From positions 162,088 to 226,087 of the forward strand of contig NZ_JPIK01000020.1 of assembly GCF_000717475.1 (NCBI RefSeq): a stretch of 64,000 nt of DNA, given 5' to 3'. This stretch comes from Desulfonatronum thiodismutans. Lineage in GTDB: Bacteria > Desulfobacterota > Desulfovibrionia > Desulfovibrionales > Desulfonatronaceae. This document shows, one piece after another, positions 6,899-16,586 of the stretch. Positions within the stretch are counted from its first letter, which is position 1; every line of letters begins with the position of its first letter. The notes under the pieces are model-generated. The model saw only the letters and a list, made by a program, of their open reading frames with translations, was not told the DNA's origin and ran no database searches. A program made the position numbers and the translations under genes.

Positions 6899-8719
6899 CT
6901 AGAATGCATCGCGACGTCTGAGCAACGCGGCGAAAATTATCCGACTCAACTCGTGACAACCCAGGTCGTGGATTGGCCACCAACTCAGCTTTCCGGATTT
7001 TGACCGGACGGCCTCGGCCTGGAACTGCAATCCGGCGCGCAAGGCGTCCTGGCCCTGTCGCAAAGTGACAAGCTGAAAGGCCAGCAATACGTCGGAGCTG
7101 TTTCGCTTGCCGGAAGTACGGCGAAAATGAAGGACGCCGGATGGAGAGCGGCCAGAGGCGTGCACCGCCATGACCGTTTCCCGCAAGCTGATCAAGCTGA
7201 CCGCGAGACACGCGCCCCCGGCTGAAATGTCTTCCAGCCAGGTTGACGAGGATATCCCGGTATAAAGGGCTACGGGCTCCCCGGATTCGGTCAGAGTTTC
7301 CATATTTTCCGGCAGCCCTGCAAGCCCGAGGTGGATGTGAGCGGACTGCATCGGCAAAAGGTCCGCGGCCACGCGAGGATGTTTCCGATCCAGGGGGAAA
7401 ACGTCCTGGATGGGCTCCACGACCAAAGCGGTGGTGCTTTTCGATACCGGCTTGACGTGCCTGAGGCTGCATGTACAGGCATAGAAACGCTGGTCCTGGT
7501 GCTTATGTGGAATAGAGAAACGAAAAACCAGCGTTTCGCGAGTGGCCTCCTCACATCGGGCTTGCTCTGAAGGGGGTACGGTGAGTAGCAGATAGCTGTC
7601 TTTCAGCCCTCCCATGCGGCAGACAATCCCCGGCGTCGAGGGGCCTGACTCTGAAACGAACTCCAGAGACACCTTGGCGTTGAGTGGAATTTTTTCAAGA
7701 ACCAGGCGGCTGTGGTACGTTTGCGGCTGGCAGCCTGCTTGGTTGTCATCCGCAAGCAGCTTGGTCCGAAGTCGATTTCGAGTGTTTCGTTCTCTCTGAG
7801 CCAGATGATCTCGCAGCTTGTTCCGCCAGTAGATCATGGCCAATGATTTCACGAAACCGGGTTGCATCAGTGTTTCGTGCCTAAAGTGGCTGGCCGGGCA
7901 TGTTACTGCGTTCCCCTTGATGAAAGTGGCCCGAAAGTATTCGATCAGTTCCTGAACGGAATTGTTATCCAGACAGGGAAAGCCATCCTGCCAGGCCGAC
8001 TTTCGCGGGTCATGAAAAAAGTCGTGCAAGGAAAAAAAGAGCGTGGTATCACCGGAAACCACCACGACATGGGTCTTGAGTGAGTCGGTACATGCTTCCT
8101 CGTGAAGGCGCAGAAAGGCATCCGGTATTTTGCTGGTTTTCTTGTTGCTTTGGAGCAACTCAAAACAAGCCTCGCGATGGGCGTTGGTCCCGAAATTTTC
8201 CAGAAAAAATGTCCCGGCCATGGCCAGCCGGTGACGCAGCGGCATGGTGATGAAGTCGGAACGTCTTTGAAAAATCGGGTTCTCTTCCCTGAAGACGTAC
8301 TCTTTCCCGGCGAGAAATCTGAAAAACGAATTTTCATTCAATACTGAACGCCGTTGGTCGAAAACCTCCCAGATTTCGTCGGAGGGGGCTGCTTGAAGAT
8401 GGTCGTAGTCCAGCCACAAGGCCATGCTGTCCAGGATGTCGTGCCAGACTTCGGAGTGGTCAAGAAAGGATTTTAGGGGTTCCTTGTCGCCGTCGCTTCG
8501 GAAGGTATTCACCAGCCAGTCGGGCAGGGGCCTGAGGCCGACGTGCCGGTCCGCTGGACAGCCGGAAAGGATTTGTGCCAGCAGACGTTCAAGGCATTGA
8601 ACGAAGTCGAACCCGTCGGCGTTTATCGGGAGTCGCCATCCTCGTTTTTCGAGTTGTTTGAGAAGATTGCCCACGAATTGTTCATGAGGGATCGTGCTGG
8701 AGATCGTGGTGGAGATCAT
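6899..8719 (-). CDS. Large protein with C-terminal YcgR/PilZ-like domain
   Basis: 606 residues. The C-terminal third carries both halves of the PilZ signature: RKHPR (RxxxR) and, about 70 residues later, DISAGGACL (D/NxSxxG). This implies binding of cyclic di-GMP. The preceding 100 residues resemble the N-terminal barrel of YcgR-type flagellar brakes. The first 350 residues are a helical region with no recognised motif and no signal peptide, so the protein is probably cytoplasmic. The gene is not in an evident operon; prmA diverges from it. Role inferred: a c-di-GMP effector, perhaps of motility or surface behaviour. Confidence 0.65.
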   Translation of the reverse strand: MISTTISSTIPHEQFVGNLLKQLEKRGWRLPINADGFDFVQCLERLLAQILSGCPADRHVGLRPLPDWLVNTFRSDGDKEPLKSFLDHSEVWHDILDSMALWLDYDHLQAAPSDEIWEVFDQRRSVLNENSFFRFLAGKEYVFREENPIFQRRSDFITMPLRHRLAMAGTFFLENFGTNAHREACFELLQSNKKTSKIPDAFLRLHEEACTDSLKTHVVVVSGDTTLFFSLHDFFHDPRKSAWQDGFPCLDNNSVQELIEYFRATFIKGNAVTCPASHFRHETLMQPGFVKSLAMIYWRNKLRDHLAQRERNTRNRLRTKLLADDNQAGCQPQTYHSRLVLEKIPLNAKVSLEFVSESGPSTPGIVCRMGGLKDSYLLLTVPPSEQARCEEATRETLVFRFSIPHKHQDQRFYACTCSLRHVKPVSKSTTALVVEPIQDVFPLDRKHPRVAADLLPMQSAHIHLGLAGLPENMETLTESGEPVALYTGISSSTWLEDISAGGACLAVSLISLRETVMAVHASGRSPSGVLHFRRTSGKRNSSDVLLAFQLVTLRQGQDALRAGLQFQAEAVRSKSGKLSWWPIHDLGCHELSRIIFAALLRRRDAF

Positions 8720-8986
8720 TGGTAGAGTGGTTGTGGCAATTGGATTTGGATTGGGACTGCCGTGGTGGATGCTTCGCGAAACTTCGTAGTCGTATTCATC
8801 GTTTCCCGTTGTTCAGCTTTTTCGACATTATTGCAGGTTTTACTGTAATTGAAAACACTAATGGCACGAAGGAGGCGAGTCCTCGTTTCGACCTCCTCTT
8901 CTCATTTCTTGATATGTTTTGTAAAAACATGCTTTAGTGTTGAGATGTAAACATAAACCATTAATTTATGATGGAACAAGAGAGTC
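8720..8986. other. Intergenic region between the divergent pilZ-type gene and prmA
   Basis: 267 bp without a plausible gene. The right half is AT-rich and presumably contains the prmA promoter. An imperfect AGGAGG...CCTCCT inverted repeat lies around 8871-8900. No confident promoter elements could be assigned. Confidence 0.4.
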
Positions 8987-9886
8987 ATGAAACTGTCGCG
9001 AATAGAATTACTGGTGGCGGAGGAGGATGAGGATCGGTTTGCCGGGTTTCTGGCACAGCGAGTGTCCTGGGGGTGGGAGGTGGACCTTTCCGAGTCGGGG
9101 CGGGTTCGGTTTGTGATCCATTTTGAACCCGCGGGGCAAGCAGGGACTTTGGCTCATGATCCAGATCAAGAATTCACGGGAAATCTGGCCGATGAACTGC
9201 TGCGGGAGGTCCAGCGGGAATGGCCGGACGTGATCTGGTCCGAGTCCACATATGAAGACAAGGATTGGAGTGAATCCTGGAAAGAGTTCTTCAGTCCCGT
9301 GCGCGTTGACGAGACTTTCCTGGTGCTGCCGCCTTGGCTGAAGTCGGAGGGCGAGACTTCCGGGCTGATTCCGCTGATCATAGAACCGAAAATGGCCTTT
9401 GGCACCGGGCATCACGCCACCACTGCCCTGTGTCTGAAGGCCGTGGCCATGTTGTGGAGGGAAGGGGCCGTTTCCGGTGATACCGGTTTTCTGGACCTTG
9501 GAACCGGCTCCGGCATTCTGGCTTTGTCCTGCGCCAAGCTCGGGATGTCCGGCCTGGCCCTGGACATCGACCCCGTTGCCGTGGCCAACGCCTTGGAAAA
9601 CATGGCTTTGAATGAAATTTTTCAAGGTGTGACCATCCGCAAGGGCGGCCTGGAAATACTCGATCCGGACCGGCGTTTCGGGCTGATTCTGGCCAATATT
9701 CTGGCCGGTCCGTTGGTGCATATGGCGCCGACCCTGGCTCGGCGACTGGAATCCGGGGCGAGCATGGTCCTGTCCGGAATTTTGGGGGAGCAGGCCGAGC
9801 GAGTGGAGACCGCGTACCGCGACCAGGGTCTGCCTGCGCCACGAAGGCTGACGGACGGGGAATGGGTCGCGCTGATCTGGACATAA
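8987..9886 (+). CDS. prmA: Ribosomal protein L11 methyltransferase
   Basis: 299 residues, the usual PrmA size. PrmA uses S-adenosylmethionine to methylate amino groups of ribosomal protein L11. The family hallmark EPKMAFGTGHHATT is at residues 133-146 and the SAM-binding motif LDLGTGSG at 169-176, followed by the acidic LALDIDP loop and the LILANILAGPL motif that corresponds to the NPPY-like position. The N-terminal substrate-recognition domain is divergent, as is common. The gene is monocistronic: a strong terminator follows and the next gene faces it. Confidence 0.93.
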   Translation: MKLSRIELLVAEEDEDRFAGFLAQRVSWGWEVDLSESGRVRFVIHFEPAGQAGTLAHDPDQEFTGNLADELLREVQREWPDVIWSESTYEDKDWSESWKEFFSPVRVDETFLVLPPWLKSEGETSGLIPLIIEPKMAFGTGHHATTALCLKAVAMLWREGAVSGDTGFLDLGTGSGILALSCAKLGMSGLALDIDPVAVANALENMALNEIFQGVTIRKGGLEILDPDRRFGLILANILAGPLVHMAPTLARRLESGASMVLSGILGEQAERVETAYRDQGLPAPRRLTDGEWVALIWT

Positions 9887-9891
9887 ACGGC

Positions 9892-9926
9892 AAGGGCCTC
9901 ACGTCGTCTCCGACGTGAGGCCCTTT
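9892..9926 (+). terminator. Rho-independent terminator between prmA and the MCP gene
   Basis: AAGGGCCTCACGTCG (9892-9906) pairs with CGACGTGAGGCCCTT, followed by further T residues. With the convergent MCP gene ending at 9973, it can act in both directions. Confidence 0.9.
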
Positions 9927-9972
9927 TGGCGTGGGACTTTTCGCGCCCCATCGTATTTCTTCCGCTGATCCG

Positions 9973-12129
9973 TTACCCAGCGCTCTTCAGTTCCTCCACC
10001 AAGCCGCTCAGTTCGTGCAGGCCCGCGTTCAGATCCTCGATGGCCTTGGACGAGGCATGCATGGCTTCGGCGTTTTCCGTGGAAATGCGGTCGATTTCCT
10101 CCACCGAGCGGGTGATCTGCTCGCTGGCCGCGGATTGCTGTTCCGCCGCGGTGGCAATGGAGCGGACCTGGTCCGAAGTGGATTCGGCCAGATTGACGAT
10201 CTCCCGCAGTTCCTTGCCGGACTTGGCGGCCAATTGGGTGGCTCCCTTGACCGACTCCACGGTCTGGTCCACGCTGGCCGCATTGTCCCGGACCTCCACC
10301 TGGATGGCGGAGATGTAGTCGCCGACCTCCTTGGTGGCGGTCATGGTCTTCTCAGCCAGTTTGCGGACTTCATCGGCCACCACGGCGAAGCCGCGTCCGG
10401 CGTCTCCGGCCCGGGCCGCCTCGATGGCCGCGTTCAGGGCCAACAAGTTGGTCTGGTCCGCGATGTCGTCGATGACGGTCATGATCCGACCGATGCCCTC
10501 GGCCTTTTCTCCCAAGCTGGCGATCTTCTTTTTCAGATCCAGAGCGTTGCGTTGCACGTCGGCAATGGCCTTGACCGCATTTTGGACGATGTCCGCGCCG
10601 GATTGCGCCTTGACTTTGGCCTGATCCGAACCTTCGGCCGCATGGGAGGCGTTTTTGGCCACTTCCAGTACCGTGGCGTTCATCTGCTCCGTGGACGTGG
10701 CCGTTTCTCCGGTACGCATCTTCTGCTGCTCGGAGCCCTGCCTCGCGGTGTCCACCTGCCTGGACATCTCCTGGGCTGAAGTGGCGATCCGGGCCACTAC
10801 CTGGTCGATGCGTTCCGCGGCCTGAAGCATGCCGTCCCGGCGAGCCCGTTCAGCTTCCTTACGGGCTTCCTCGGCGTCCTGGGTACAGATGTTGGCCCTT
10901 TCCACGGCTTCGGCCGCTTCCTTGGTTTTTTGCTCGGACTCGATGATTTTGTCCCCAAGGTTGCCGACCATGGTATTCATGGCAATGCCCAGCTCTTCCA
11001 TTTCGTCACGGGAAACGAGGTTGACACGAGTTTCCAGATCGCCGGCCCCTACCTTCTGGGCAAAGCCGAGCAACTGCTTCATGGGCTTAAGAATCGCGGC
11101 CCAGACCGTGGCCTGCCCCACCACGGCGAAGACCAGCAGAATGACTCCAATCAGTCCGATCAGCAACCAGGTGATGTGACGAATTAGTTCTTGCTCTTTG
11201 GAAATGTCCAAAACATAGACCATCACGCCGATTTGTCGTCCGCCATAGTCCTGGATCGGGAAGGCGGTCAGGGAGTAGTTGTCAAGGATGGCCACGGAGA
11301 GTTCCGATTTGGCCTGGGAGAGCAGGGCGGGTGTGATCAGGTTGTTGACCGCCGGGTCGTCAGCCCCGGAAACTCTTACGAATTGATCGCCGATCAACGG
11401 ATGCTTCGAGGCGTCTTGCAGGCGCTGGGCGATGCGCAAGAGGTCCGAATTCATGAAAAGAAGCAGGTGCTGTCCTTCCCTGGCGGCCGCGGTCCGCAGG
11501 ATTGGTTCGAACTCCACCAGCATCTCCACGCTGCCCAGGTGTTCGCCCCGACTGGAGGTCAGCGGCAGGACGCTGCGGATGTCGAAGCCTCCAACACCGA
11601 CTTCGAGACCCTGCACCAGACGTCGTTCCCGGTTGGCTTCCATCACGGTTTGGCGGAAGCCGGAGATATCGTCGGAAATGTCGATCAACTGGCCGTCGCG
11701 ACGAAAGTTTCTGTCCATCCAGAGCCGGACCAGGCTGCGTCCGTTGGGCAGGTGAAAGTGCAGTTTCAGCCGGTCATCCATCACAGCCTCGTAGCCTTGC
11801 AGGGTGTGGAGCAACTCGTTGCGCAACATTTGGCGGGCCTGCTGGAGCATGGGGTCGGCCTCGTCGTCAATGTTTCCGGAAAGGGCGATCTGATAGGCTC
11901 GTTGGACCGACTGCAATCTGGTGAAGAGCGCCGTCAGTTCCTGGGCCTTCATGCTCGCCATATCCATGGCCGCCTCAATCTCAGCCACCTTGCCCAGACC
12001 GATCTGGGTGACGAACTCGCTGCTTAGACGTTTCAGATTGGAGTTCGTCACGAAGTACATCACCGCGCCCAGCATGAGCAGGGCGATGAACAAGGGGATG
12101 AAAACTTTTTCTCGAAGCTTGATGCGCAC
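9973..12129 (-). CDS. Methyl-accepting chemotaxis protein
   Basis: 718 residues from the GTG at 12129. This start is set by the perfect AAAAGGAGG at 12137-12145, 7 nt upstream; a longer frame from 12156 would place that site inside the gene. Order of parts: membrane segment (about residues 9-27), a large periplasmic sensor region of roughly 300 residues of the double-Cache type, a second membrane segment ([16 protein letters not shown]), a HAMP domain, and a long coiled-coil signalling domain. The signalling tip contains [20 protein letters not shown] and [18 protein letters not shown]. It should signal to a CheA/CheW array such as that encoded at 51.9-58 kb. The ligand is unknown. Confidence 0.92.
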   Translation of the reverse strand: MRIKLREKVFIPLFIALLMLGAVMYFVTNSNLKRLSSEFVTQIGLGKVAEIEAAMDMASMKAQELTALFTRLQSVQRAYQIALSGNIDDEADPMLQQARQMLRNELLHTLQGYEAVMDDRLKLHFHLPNGRSLVRLWMDRNFRRDGQLIDISDDISGFRQTVMEANRERRLVQGLEVGVGGFDIRSVLPLTSSRGEHLGSVEMLVEFEPILRTAAAREGQHLLLFMNSDLLRIAQRLQDASKHPLIGDQFVRVSGADDPAVNNLITPALLSQAKSELSVAILDNYSLTAFPIQDYGGRQIGVMVYVLDISKEQELIRHITWLLIGLIGVILLVFAVVGQATVWAAILKPMKQLLGFAQKVGAGDLETRVNLVSRDEMEELGIAMNTMVGNLGDKIIESEQKTKEAAEAVERANICTQDAEEARKEAERARRDGMLQAAERIDQVVARIATSAQEMSRQVDTARQGSEQQKMRTGETATSTEQMNATVLEVAKNASHAAEGSDQAKVKAQSGADIVQNAVKAIADVQRNALDLKKKIASLGEKAEGIGRIMTVIDDIADQTNLLALNAAIEAARAGDAGRGFAVVADEVRKLAEKTMTATKEVGDYISAIQVEVRDNAASVDQTVESVKGATQLAAKSGKELREIVNLAESTSDQVRSIATAAEQQSAASEQITRSVEEIDRISTENAEAMHASSKAIEDLNAGLHELSGLVEELKSAG

Positions 12130-12543
12130 GAAAAAACCTCCTTTTGTGGCGGGCATTGCGGGAATGATAAAAGTTCAGACGGCGATGACCGCCGTCTGAT
12201 AAGTCACGTTTTATTGAAAAGCGAAATACGACTAAAATAGAACGATTTCGCTGGATATGCAAAAAAAATAAGATTTATGATTCATAAGCTTGCTTTTTAG
12301 CTAATACTGCTTGAGCCTTTGCCAAGAAATCAAAAAGAGGTCAAGCAAGCGACAGTCTTGTCCCGAATTTCACGAGGATCGCGCGGCTCAGAACCTCGTT
12401 TTGAAGCTCGTATGGATGAGCAGGGTCGTAAATTTTTTCGAAAAAAAAGGTCACCACCTCTTTTATTTTCTTGGAACTTCGTCTAAGTCCTCCTTCATCC
12501 CATGGTAGTGGGTCCGTTAACCATTTATTTCAGGAGGCGAGCG
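12130..12543. other. Divergent intergenic region between MCP and livK
   Basis: About 410 bp, AT-rich, without a plausible gene. It should hold the divergent promoters. In the MCP leader a perfect 9-bp hairpin (CAGACGGCG at 12176-12184 with CGCCGTCTG at 12190-12198, 5-nt loop) lies about 50 bp upstream of the MCP start. No confident sigma-28, sigma-54 or sigma-70 motif was identified. Confidence 0.5.
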
Positions 12544-13737
12544 ATGTCTTTGCGGCGAGTAAGTATTCTTTTTTCGGTTATGATTCTTGGATGTTTTTTT
12601 GCTTTGGGAGGGCAGGGCGAGTACTCCCCGGCCGATGCGTCCGATACCATCACCCTCGGGTTCGTCATTCCGCTGACCGGGGACATCCCCAAGGTCGGTG
12701 AATCCTCCCGCTATGCAGCGGAAATGCTGCGCGAGGAAATCATGGCCCAGGGCGGTCTGGAAGTCGGCGGCGTCAAGCATGAATTGCGCTTCATCTACGA
12801 GGACAACGAGTCCAAACCGGAATCCGCGGTCATGACCATGCTCAAGCTGATCGACCGGGACCGCGTTCTGGCCATTGTCGGCCCGCAGTCCAGCAAGCAG
12901 GCCGTGCCGGCAGGGCAGGTTGCCAACGACAACCGCACTCCGATGATTTCTCCCTGGTCCACCAACCCTGATGCGACATTGAATCGTCCCTGGGTCTTCC
13001 GGGCTGCGTTCCTGGATCCGTTCCAGGCTCCCGTGGCCGTGGATTTTGCCATGAAGCAGTTTAATGCCGACAAGGCAGCCGTACTTTTTGCTCTGGCGAA
13101 TGATTACAGCAAAGGGCTGGCCGAATTCTTTCGGGATGATTTTGAATCGAAAAATGGAAAAGGTTCCGTTGTGGCCTTTGAATCCTACGGCGACCGGGAT
13201 CAGGATTTCAGTGCCCAGTTGACGAAAATTCTCTCGGCCCAGCCGGACTTCATCTTCCTGCCCAACAACTACAACGAGGTGGCCTTGATCGTTCGGCAGG
13301 CCAGCGACCTGGGCTGGACCGGCCCGTTCATGGGCGCCGACGCCTGGGGCTCCGCCGAACTGATGACCCTGTGCGGCGACCTGTGCAAAGGTCATTACTT
13401 CTCCACCCACTACGCCGCTGCCGGGGCCACCGGGGCCACCAAGGATTTCATCGAAAAGTACCAGGCCAAGTACGGCTACACGCCGGACGACGTGGCCGCC
13501 CTGACCTGGGATGCGACACGTTTGGTCCTTGAAGCCATCCAATCCACCGGTGGTTTGTCCGGCAACCTGCGCAACGACCGGGCCGCCATCCGCGATGCCA
13601 TGGCCGCTATCGAAGAGTTCGACGGCATTACCGGCTCCATGCGTTTTGACGACGAAGGCGACCCCATCAAGTGCGCCGTGGTGGTCAAAATCAACGACGC
13701 CGGCGAATTCGAGTTCACCGAGTCTGTTTGCCCGTAA
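12544..13737 (+). CDS. livK: Branched-chain amino acid ABC transporter, substrate-binding protein
   Basis: 397 residues from the ATG at 12544, with AGGAGG at 12532-12537. The N-terminus is a signal peptide with cleavage likely near DAS; an ILGC sequence inside it is a weak lipobox candidate. The mature protein is a type I periplasmic binding protein (Leu/Ile/Val-binding class): ITLGFVIPLTGDIPKVGESS, AIVGPQSS, and a two-lobe layout with AVLFALANDYSKG at the start of the second lobe. It is the first gene of the liv operon and is separated from livH by a strong hairpin. The exact ligand may be another amino acid or a related compound. Confidence 0.9.
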   Translation: MSLRRVSILFSVMILGCFFALGGQGEYSPADASDTITLGFVIPLTGDIPKVGESSRYAAEMLREEIMAQGGLEVGGVKHELRFIYEDNESKPESAVMTMLKLIDRDRVLAIVGPQSSKQAVPAGQVANDNRTPMISPWSTNPDATLNRPWVFRAAFLDPFQAPVAVDFAMKQFNADKAAVLFALANDYSKGLAEFFRDDFESKNGKGSVVAFESYGDRDQDFSAQLTKILSAQPDFIFLPNNYNEVALIVRQASDLGWTGPFMGADAWGSAELMTLCGDLCKGHYFSTHYAAAGATGATKDFIEKYQAKYGYTPDDVAALTWDATRLVLEAIQSTGGLSGNLRNDRAAIRDAMAAIEEFDGITGSMRFDDEGDPIKCAVVVKINDAGEFEFTESVCP

Positions 13738-13754
13738 CCTAGCCTATTAATTTC

Positions 13755-13791
13755 TGATCCGGGACGGATGTTCAGCGTTCGTCCCGGATCA
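13755..13791 (+). terminator. Intercistronic hairpin livK/livH
   Basis: TGATCCGGGACG (13755-13766) pairs with CGTCCCGGATCA (13780-13791), a perfect 12-bp stem with a 13-nt loop and no U-tract. Hairpins at this place commonly let the binding protein be made in excess over the membrane components, by partial termination or by protecting the livK mRNA end. Confidence 0.7.
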
Positions 13792-13821
13792 GCTCCAACC
13801 TTTTCTTCCCGAGGATTTGTC

Positions 13822-14745
13822 GTGGAATCTCTGTTTCAGAACATCATGAACGCCTTGCAGTGGGGCAGCTTCTATTCCCTGATCGCTCTGGGCTATTGCC
13901 TGGTCTACGGGGTGCTGCGCCTGATCAACTTCGCCCATGGCGACATTTTCATGGTCGGCGCGTTTATCGCCTACTTCGCGGCCACTTTTTTGATGGGCAC
14001 GTACACGGACTTTTCCTTCGGCCTTTCCAATCCCATGGTGCTGCTCCTGACCATTCCCATCACCATGATTCTTACGGCCGGGGTGGGCGTGACCATTGAG
14101 CGGGTGGCCTATCGTCCGCTGCGCAACAAGGGGGCTCACCGACTGTACGTGGTGATCACGGCCTTGATGTGCGGCCTGATTCTCCAGCACGCCAACCTGG
14201 CCGTGCTGGGCGCCAGCCGACGCAGCTTTCCGGACCTGGTGGAGCGCAGCGTGTACACCATCGGCGGGGTCACGTTCACCAATCTGCGCGTGGCCACCAT
14301 TTTGGCCGCGTTTTTGGTCTTCGCCATGCTCTACACCATCATCTCCAAAACGCGGATCGGCATGGCCATGCGGGCCATTTCCTATGATCGCTTCGCCATT
14401 CCGCTGATGGGCATTCCCGTGGCCACCATCGTGGTGATCACCTTTGTTCTCGGCTCGTCCCTGGCCGGGCTGGCCGGACTGCTCTATTCCATGTCCTATC
14501 CGGTCCTGGAACCGTACATGGGCGCGATGATCGGCTGGAAGGCCTTTATCGCCGCGGTTGTCGGCGGGATCGGGGACATCCGGGGGGCCTTCGTGGGCGG
14601 CTTTCTGCTCGGCTTTTTGGAAATCATGGTCGTGGCTTTTTTTCCGTCCACCTTCCGGGATCTGATCGCCTTCAGCATCCTGCTGCTGATCCTGTCCATC
14701 AAGCCCACGGGCATCTTCGGCATGGCCCAGACGACGAAGATTTAG
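13822..14745 (+). CDS. livH: Branched-chain amino acid ABC transporter permease LivH
   Basis: 307 residues from the GTG at 13822, with GAGGA at 13811-13815; an earlier in-frame ATG at 13768 lies inside the hairpin region and lacks a site. It is a polytopic inner-membrane protein of about 8 segments with LivH hallmarks: GYCLVYGVLRLINFAHGD near the N-terminus and IGWKAFIAAVVGGIGDIRGA near the C-terminus. It pairs with LivM to form the channel. It is followed 12 nt later by a toxin-antitoxin pair instead of livM, which is unusual. Confidence 0.92.
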   Translation: MESLFQNIMNALQWGSFYSLIALGYCLVYGVLRLINFAHGDIFMVGAFIAYFAATFLMGTYTDFSFGLSNPMVLLLTIPITMILTAGVGVTIERVAYRPLRNKGAHRLYVVITALMCGLILQHANLAVLGASRRSFPDLVERSVYTIGGVTFTNLRVATILAAFLVFAMLYTIISKTRIGMAMRAISYDRFAIPLMGIPVATIVVITFVLGSSLAGLAGLLYSMSYPVLEPYMGAMIGWKAFIAAVVGGIGDIRGAFVGGFLLGFLEIMVVAFFPSTFRDLIAFSILLLILSIKPTGIFGMAQTTKI

Positions 14746-14757
14746 GGAGGTGTCATC

Positions 14758-15009
14758 ATGACCCAGCTGGCCATCGATGTACCGGAAAACATTTTTTCCA
14801 CCTTGCGCCTACCGCCAGCCGAGTTTGCTCGGGAAATGCGCATAGCGGCGGCTGTTCAGTGGTATGCCGAGCAACGTGTTTCCCAGGAAAAAGCCGCTGA
14901 GATCGCCGGGCAAAGCCGAATCGAGTTCATTGATGAATTGCGTCGTCGTCGAATTCCCGCTATTCAACTCGATTTGGACGAACTTGAAGCGGAATTGAAC
15001 GATGGCTGA
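14758..15009 (+). CDS. UPF0175 family antitoxin-like protein
   Basis: 83 residues, with GGGAGG overlapping the livH stop and 7 nt before the ATG. The sequence matches the UPF0175 pattern: LAIDVPENIFSTL, a helix A.R...AVQWYAEQRVSQEKAAEIAG that resembles a small HTH, then FIDELRRRRIPAIQ and an acidic tail. UPF0175 proteins commonly precede a DUF3368 PIN-like gene, as here, with which it overlaps by 8 nt. By analogy it is the antitoxin and probably an autoregulator. It is inserted in the liv operon. Confidence 0.75.
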   Translation: MTQLAIDVPENIFSTLRLPPAEFAREMRIAAAVQWYAEQRVSQEKAAEIAGQSRIEFIDELRRRRIPAIQLDLDELEAELNDG

Positions 15010-15490
15010 GCATCTTTGGGTGGTCAACGCATCTCCTCTGATATTACTTGGTAAAATCAGGAAGCTTGACCTGCTTCATCGACTTGCTCCCCGAGTCGTC
15101 GTGCCGGCAGCGGTAGTCGAGGAGATTTCCGTCGGCAGGATTGAGACAGCCACTCGGCAAACTCTCGACTGGGTCAAGCCTTATATTTGGCCGGATATGC
15201 CGGTTCCTGTTTCAGTGATACGTTGGGACATCGGCGCGGGAGAGGGGCAAGTATTGGCTCAATGCCTTGATGGGACAGGCAGGGCAATTCTTGATGACAA
15301 TAAAGCTCGTGCCGCGGCCAAAGCGCACGGAATTCCGTTGCTCGGCAGTTTGGGCATTGTTCTGCGCGCCAAGAAAGCCGGACTCATCCCGGCCGCACGA
15401 CCTTTAATAGAGCACTTGGTCGCCAGCGGTTCATATCTTTCACCAATCTTGATCCGTGAAGCACTGTCCAGGGTTGGCGAGCAACCCTGA
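15002..15490 (+). CDS. DUF3368 PIN-like toxin
   Basis: 162 residues. The N-terminal WVVNASPLILLGKI carries an Asn-Ala-Ser-Pro in place of the Asp of typical PIN domains, as is usual for DUF3368. Later conserved parts are VPAAVVEEI, the GAGEGQVLAQC motif with a conserved Glu, LDDNKARAAAKAHGIPLLGS and GIVLRAKKAGLI. These correspond to the acidic pocket of PIN ribonucleases. It overlaps the UPF0175 gene by 8 nt, the normal arrangement for a toxin-antitoxin pair. Toxicity is inferred from family context. Confidence 0.75.
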   Translation: MAEHLWVVNASPLILLGKIRKLDLLHRLAPRVVVPAAVVEEISVGRIETATRQTLDWVKPYIWPDMPVPVSVIRWDIGAGEGQVLAQCLDGTGRAILDDNKARAAAKAHGIPLLGSLGIVLRAKKAGLIPAARPLIEHLVASGSYLSPILIREALSRVGEQP

Positions 15491-15553
15491 TCAACAACAA
15501 CCTTATCCATTATCACTCCATCCATTATCACTCCCGAGAGGCGGACCGAATCC

Positions 15554-16567
15554 ATGCAGCGTTTTACCGTCCCCATTTTGCTGGCCGCGCTATTCGCCGG
15601 ACTGATCGGCATGAGCCAGGGCGGCATGATCGACCTTTACATCCAGTCCGTGATCATGTTCATGGGCATCAACATCATCCTTTCCTCCAGCCTGAACATC
15701 GTCAACGGCTACATGGGCGAATTCTCCTGCGGGCATGCCGGGTTCATGGCCGTGGGGGCGTATGTTTCCTCTCTGCTTTCGGTCTGGCTGCTGACCGACG
15801 ATCGAGTTTTCGGACCGGCGGTCCTGTCCCCGGAACTGGCCCTGGTTATCTTTCCCCTGTGCCTGCTGGGCGGGGCCGTGGCCGCGGCCCTGGCCGGACT
15901 GCTGGTGGCCATTCCTTCTTTCAAGACCCGGGACGACTATCTGGCCATCATCACCATCGCCTCCCTGTACATCGTCAAGAGCACCATCGAGAACATCAGC
16001 GCCATCGGCGGTCCCCGCGGGTTCATGGGCATGCGCTCCGTGGTGGTGTTCATGGAGGACGTGATCGAACTGCCTTGGATGATGATCTGGATATTCATCT
16101 GCACCGTCTTCACCATCTGGATTATCCGGCGTTTCGTTTCCTCCACCTACGGCAAGGGAATCATCGCCATCCGTCAGGACGAGGTGGCCGCGGAGATCAT
16201 GAGCGTGAACACCAACAAGATGAAGGTGGTGGCGTTCATGCTTTCCTCCGGCCTGGCCGGTCTGGCCGGGGGCTTATTCGCCCACGTCCTGGGCTACGTG
16301 AATCCCGGGGCCTTCGGCATCCTGAAGACCACGGAAATCATGGTCATGGTCTACCTGGGCGGCATGGGCTCCCTGACAGGATCGGTGCTTTCCGCGGTAT
16401 TGTTCACTTTGCTGATGGAAGCCATGCGGCCCTTGCAGATCATCAAATGGGTGATCGTGCCCCTGATGTTGATTATTTTGATGCACTTCCGGCCCGAAGG
16501 GATCATGGGCAACCGGGAGCTGTCCGATATTTTTCCGCGCCTGCGCCGCTGGATTCAGTTCAAGTAG
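15554..16567 (+). CDS. livM: Branched-chain amino acid ABC transporter permease LivM
   Basis: 337 residues with 8-10 membrane segments. LivM-type features are SSLNIVNGYMGEFSCGHAGFMAVGAY near the N-terminus, an AIPSFKTRDDYLAIITI segment, the cytoplasmic loop GKGIIAIRQDEVAAEIMSVN that contacts the ATPase, and YLGGMGSLTGSV. It forms the permease with LivH. Only a weak AGAGG lies about 12 nt before the ATG, perhaps because the toxin-antitoxin pair has displaced the normal leader. The hydrophobic regions start at residue 5. Confidence 0.92.
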   Translation: MQRFTVPILLAALFAGLIGMSQGGMIDLYIQSVIMFMGINIILSSSLNIVNGYMGEFSCGHAGFMAVGAYVSSLLSVWLLTDDRVFGPAVLSPELALVIFPLCLLGGAVAAALAGLLVAIPSFKTRDDYLAIITIASLYIVKSTIENISAIGGPRGFMGMRSVVVFMEDVIELPWMMIWIFICTVFTIWIIRRFVSSTYGKGIIAIRQDEVAAEIMSVNTNKMKVVAFMLSSGLAGLAGGLFAHVLGYVNPGAFGILKTTEIMVMVYLGGMGSLTGSVLSAVLFTLLMEAMRPLQIIKWVIVPLMLIILMHFRPEGIMGNRELSDIFPRLRRWIQFK

Positions 16568-16586
16568 GGTGGGAGGAGAACGATAA

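Noticed and set aside
12517..13542. 341-residue minus-strand frame
   Set aside because: It is antisense to livK, which has a signal peptide, a ribosome site and family motifs.
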